From contig USEX01000031.1 in NCBI GenBank assembly GCA_900553755.1, forward strand, positions 1 through 7,718: DNA of 7,718 nt, written 5' to 3'. Source of the DNA: an uncultured Clostridium sp. (GTDB lineage Bacteria > Bacillota > Clostridia > TANB77 > CAG-508). Both the position numbers and the translations under genes were made by a program. The notes under the pieces are model-generated. The model worked only from the letters and a program-made list of their open reading frames with translations. It did no database searches and had not been told where the DNA came from. Positions 5,995 to 7,718 of the stretch are shown piece after piece (the stretch's first letter is position 1; each line of letters starts with the position of its first letter).

Positions 5995-7026
5995 TTACAT
6001 TTTTGTTTGTGCAGTTGGGTCAAGAGCATTTGTTAATTTTTCAACAGTTTTATTATTTACAAATTGCTCAGCTTGTTTTATTGTGAATTCAAATAATTTT
6101 TCATCACTACTGCCATGAGCTTTTACAACAGGTTTTTTTACTCCTAAGAAAAGAGCTCCACCATATTCTTTATAATCCATCATCTTTTTGAATCTATTAA
6201 TTGCCGGAAGAGTTGGAATAGAGCCTAACATAGATAAAATATTTTTCTTTAAACTTTCAGATAAAGATTTTTTTATTAATTTTCCCATTCCTTCTACAGT
6301 TTTTAGAAAGATATTTCCAGTAAATCCATCAGCAATTATAGCATCTACTTTACCAGAAAAAGCATCTCTGCCTTCTACATTTCCAATAAAATTAATTCCT
6401 AGTGCTGGTGATTTTTCTTTTAGCAATTTATAGCTTTCTTTAATTAATTCATTTCCTTTTGTTTCTTCAGTTCCGATATTAAGTAAGCCAATTGCAGGAT
6501 TTTCTATTCTTAAAGTATCATGTATATATATGCTAGACATTTGAGCAAATTGCAATAAATTTATTGGTTTACAATTTGTATTGGAACCACAGTCCATTAA
6601 AACTAATCTTTTGTGATAAGATGGCAGAATTCCAGCAAGAGCAGGCCTATCAACACCTTTGATTCTTCCAATTAACAAAGTAGCTCCTGTAAGCAATGCA
6701 CCAGAGTTACCAGCTGAAATAAATACATCACCTTTACCTTCTTTTAAAAGATTAAAACCAACGACCATAGAAGAATCTTTTTTTTGCCTAATTGCAACAG
6801 TTGGAGTATCAACCATTTCAATAGTTTCTGTAGCATTATATATCTTCAATCTTGGAGATATTTCTTCCATAGATTTATTATAAAGTTCTTTAAAACGATT
6901 TCGAATAACTTCTTCTTTTCCGATTAGCCATAATTCAGCCTGTATTTGATTTATTGCATTTACTGCACCTTTAATATTAGCATCTGGAGCATTATCGCCA
7001 CCCATAGCATCTAAAAGTATTATCAT
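5995..7026 (-). CDS. plsX: Phosphate acyltransferase PlsX
   Basis: PlsX converts acyl-ACP and phosphate to acyl-phosphate, the acyl donor for PlsY in phosphatidic acid synthesis. It is a peripheral enzyme at the inner face of the membrane. Family blocks are LDAMGGDNAP (5-14), VFISAGNSGALLTGA (101-115), LVLMDCGSNTNCKP (141-154), GLLNIGTEETKGN (180-192), NFIGNVEGRD (212-221), DGFTGNIFLKTVEG (233-246) and GGALFLGVKKPVVKAHGSSD (289-308). The 343 residues compare with about 333 in Bacillus. The ATG at 7026 is chosen because AAAGGAG (7034-7040) precedes it by 7 bases and the protein then opens with the conserved core; the frame is open to 7062, but those residues are not family-like. In many bacteria plsX sits with fapR, fabD, fabG or acpP. 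Here it has its own promoter and a terminator right after it, so it appears monocistronic. Confidence 0.97.
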   Translation of the reverse strand: MIILLDAMGGDNAPDANIKGAVNAINQIQAELWLIGKEEVIRNRFKELYNKSMEEISPRLKIYNATETIEMVDTPTVAIRQKKDSSMVVGFNLLKEGKGDVFISAGNSGALLTGATLLIGRIKGVDRPALAGILPSYHKRLVLMDCGSNTNCKPINLLQFAQMSSIYIHDTLRIENPAIGLLNIGTEETKGNELIKESYKLLKEKSPALGINFIGNVEGRDAFSGKVDAIIADGFTGNIFLKTVEGMGKLIKKSLSESLKKNILSMLGSIPTLPAINRFKKMMDYKEYGGALFLGVKKPVVKAHGSSDEKLFEFTIKQAEQFVNNKTVEKLTNALDPTAQTKM

Positions 7027-7042
7027 ATTGAATCTCCTTTGC

Positions 7043-7066
7043 GAATGTACTGAATAATACACATTC
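7043..7066 (-). repeat. Small inverted repeat in the plsX leader
   Basis: GAATGT (7043-7048) and ACATTC (7061-7066) form a 6-bp inverted repeat around 12 bases, in the leader between the predicted start (near 7075) and the plsX ribosome site. It might be an operator for a lipid regulator, but it does not clearly match the FapR or FabT site patterns I know. It could be chance. Confidence 0.25.
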
Positions 7067-7081
7067 TAATATTGTGAATAT

Positions 7082-7110
7082 ATTTTATAACTTATGAAAA
7101 ACAAAGTCAA
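7082..7110 (-). promoter_or_regulatory. Promoter of plsX
   Basis: Read on the - strand, TTGACT (7110-7105), 17 bases, then TAAAAT (7087-7082). This is five of six matches in each box at the ideal spacing. Transcription should start near 7075, giving a leader of about 50 bases. Confidence 0.75.
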
Positions 7111-7319
7111 TTATATTTAAAAAATCTTTAGAATTAGTACAAGAAGAATTTAAAGACATATAGCATGGCATATTTTATAGAGTTTCGTTTGACCAATATT
7201 AAAGTTATGTGCATATTATAAATATAACTGTTAATAAGGCTACGTTTATAGTTACATAAATCATAGATCCTATTATTAAGAACAAGCGATTATTAAAACT
7301 TTGAAAAAATAGAAGCTTA
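7111..7319. other. Intergenic stretch with no recognisable gene
   Basis: These 209 AT-rich bases lie between the plsX promoter and the tRNA-Cys terminator. The longest thing I can read is an 18-codon frame from ATG 7165 on the + strand without a ribosome site. A TTGACC (7189-7194) lies 19 bases from a TATTAT (7214-7219) on the + strand, a poor promoter match with nothing obvious to serve. I see no RNA family, repeat or mobile-element end. Confidence 0.6.
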
Positions 7320-7364
7320 GAAACAAAATAAAAGAAGGGGAAATAACAATCTTTTCCTCTTCTT
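7320..7364 (-). terminator. Intrinsic terminator after tRNA-Cys
   Basis: On the - strand, AAGAAGAGGAAA (7364-7353) pairs with TTTCCCCTTCTT (7343-7332), 11 of 12 positions with one A-C mismatch, around a 9-base loop. TTATTTTGTTTC follows. It begins 6 bases after the encoded CCA end of tRNA-Cys. Confidence 0.88.
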
Positions 7365-7369
7365 CTTTA

Positions 7370-7443
7370 TGGAGGCGACACCCGGATTCGGACCGGGGAT
7401 CAGAGTTTTGCAGACTCGTGCCTTACCACTTGGCTATGTCGCC
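7370..7443 (-). tRNA. tRNA-Cys (anticodon GCA)
   Basis: The 74-base cloverleaf includes an encoded CCA. The acceptor stem GGCGACA/TGTCGCC and discriminator U fit tRNA-Cys. The D-stem is GCC/GGC with GG at 18-19, and the anticodon loop CTGCAAA gives GCA. The T-stem is CCCGG/CCGGG. Two oddities: pair 27-43 of the anticodon stem is C-U, and the T-loop reads TCCGAAT, with C at position 55 where almost all tRNAs have U (pseudouridine). The neighbouring tRNA-Gly shows the same T-loop change. Its own terminator follows, and it probably has its own promoter. Confidence 0.97.
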
Positions 7444-7473
7444 ATTAATATAATATATTAACTATAGTTGAAT

Positions 7474-7503
7474 ATTATAACTATTTTAATAAAAAATGTG
7501 TAA
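7474..7503 (-). promoter_or_regulatory. Possible promoter of tRNA-Cys
   Basis: On the - strand a perfect TATAAT (7479-7474) lies 18 bases after TTACAC (7503-7498), a weak -35. Its start would be near 7467, some 24 bases before the tRNA. The -35 is formed by the downstream arm of the tRNA-Gly terminator. Because that terminator should cut off tRNA-Gly transcripts, a promoter here is expected, but the -35 match is poor. Confidence 0.4.
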
Positions 7504-7514
7504 CAAGGTTACAC
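7488..7514 (-). terminator. Intrinsic terminator after tRNA-Gly
   Basis: On the - strand GTGTAAC (7514-7508), loop CTT, GTTACAC (7504-7498) form a perfect 7-bp stem. ATTTTTTATT (7497-7488) follows. It lies 13 bases after the tRNA-Gly CCA end, between the two tRNA genes. Confidence 0.8.
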
Positions 7515-7527
7515 TGTATAATTAATA

Positions 7528-7601
7528 TGGAGCAGGTAACGGGAATCGGACCCGTAACTTAACCTTGGCAAGGTTATGTTTTACCACTAAACTATACCTG
7601 C
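7528..7601 (-). tRNA. tRNA-Gly (anticodon GCC)
   Basis: The 74-base cloverleaf includes an encoded CCA. The acceptor stem is GCAGGTA/TACCTGC with discriminator U. The D-stem is GTTT/AAAC with loop AGTGGTA holding G18-G19. The anticodon stem TAACC/GGTTA with loop TTGCCAA gives GCC. The T-stem is ACGGG/CCCGT with loop TCCGATT, so position 55 is C instead of the near-universal U. The stems are otherwise fully paired, which argues for a working tRNA. Confidence 0.97.
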
Positions 7602-7627
7602 AATTTATAAATTAATAAGCAATTAGT

Positions 7628-7669
7628 ATAATATCAAAATAATTTATAAAAGTCAAGTGAAATTGTCAA
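7628..7669 (-). promoter_or_regulatory. Promoter region of tRNA-Gly, with two -35-like boxes
   Basis: On the - strand, TTGACT (7656-7651), 17 bases, TATTAT (7633-7628), with TG just before the -10 (TGA TATTAT). The start would be near 7621, giving a leader of about 20 bases. A second box, TTGACA (7669-7664), lies 13 bases further up and is 17 bases from TAAATT (7646-7641), so a second, weaker overlapping promoter is possible. The rest of the window to 7718 is AT-rich and I see no gene start in it. Confidence 0.75.
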
Positions 7670-7718
7670 TCATTTTTGAAAATGTCTTAAAATTTTTTAT
7701 TTATTAGCACTAAATTTT

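Noticed and set aside
812..7026. Reassigned genetic code (TGA as Trp), suggested by the absence of TGA stops
   Set aside because: No coding region has an in-frame TGA and Trp is always TGG in the genes checked, so TGA avoidance is explained by low GC and TAA preference.
7165..7221. 18-codon frame starting ATG GCA TAT TTT in the plsX-tRNA gap
   Set aside because: It has no ribosome binding site, is very short, and matches no small-protein family I know.
7189..7368. Possible + strand small RNA from a TTGACC/TATTAT promoter to the hairpin at 7332-7364
   Set aside because: The spacer is 19 bases and the boxes match poorly; the hairpin is fully explained as the - strand tRNA-Cys terminator.

Overview
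The window is strongly AT-rich, uses AAGGAGG-type ribosome binding sites and AGA as the main arginine codon, and carries an L10-type attenuation leader, a zinc-ribbon L33 and a single-span SecE. These point to a low-GC member of the Bacillota, most likely an uncultured or gut-type Clostridia lineage. No genus can be named from what is visible. All ten coding regions stop at TAA or TAG and none has an in-frame TGA, so the standard bacterial code fits.

Layout on the + strand: the 3' end of a 23S rRNA (1-490), a 66-base spacer without tRNA, a 5S rRNA (about 557-673), and a long AT-rich inverted repeat that probably ends the rRNA operon (687-739). A promoter (738-766) then serves an unrecognised 320-residue protein (812-1774) and an overlapping flavin-reductase-like flavoprotein (1755-2354). 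A near-consensus promoter (2365-2393) whose transcript should begin with a perfect hairpin starts the translation cluster rpmG-secE-nusG-rplK-rplA-rplJ-rplL (2467-5927). Between rplA and rplJ lies an L10 leader in which the protein-binding stem, an antiterminator and a terminator can all be read as mutually exclusive pairings. A perfect 16-bp bidirectional terminator (5945-5982) closes the cluster. rpoB and rpoC, the usual next genes, are absent.

On the - strand: plsX (7026-5995) faces rplL and has its own consensus promoter. About 210 bases without a recognisable gene follow. Then come tRNA-Cys(GCA) (7443-7370) and tRNA-Gly(GCC) (7601-7528), each followed by its own intrinsic terminator, with a strong promoter upstream of tRNA-Gly.

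Most of the window makes translation and secretion machinery: rRNA, the L1 and L12 stalk proteins (L11, L1, L10, L12), L33, the elongation factor NusG, the translocon subunit SecE and two tRNAs. PlsX feeds phospholipid synthesis. I found no defence system, mobile element or CRISPR array. The points most worth a second look are C instead of U at T-loop position 55 in both tRNAs, the loss of the rplL-rpoB link, a long acidic extracellular tail on SecE, the readable L10 attenuation switch and the unknown gene after the rRNA operon.
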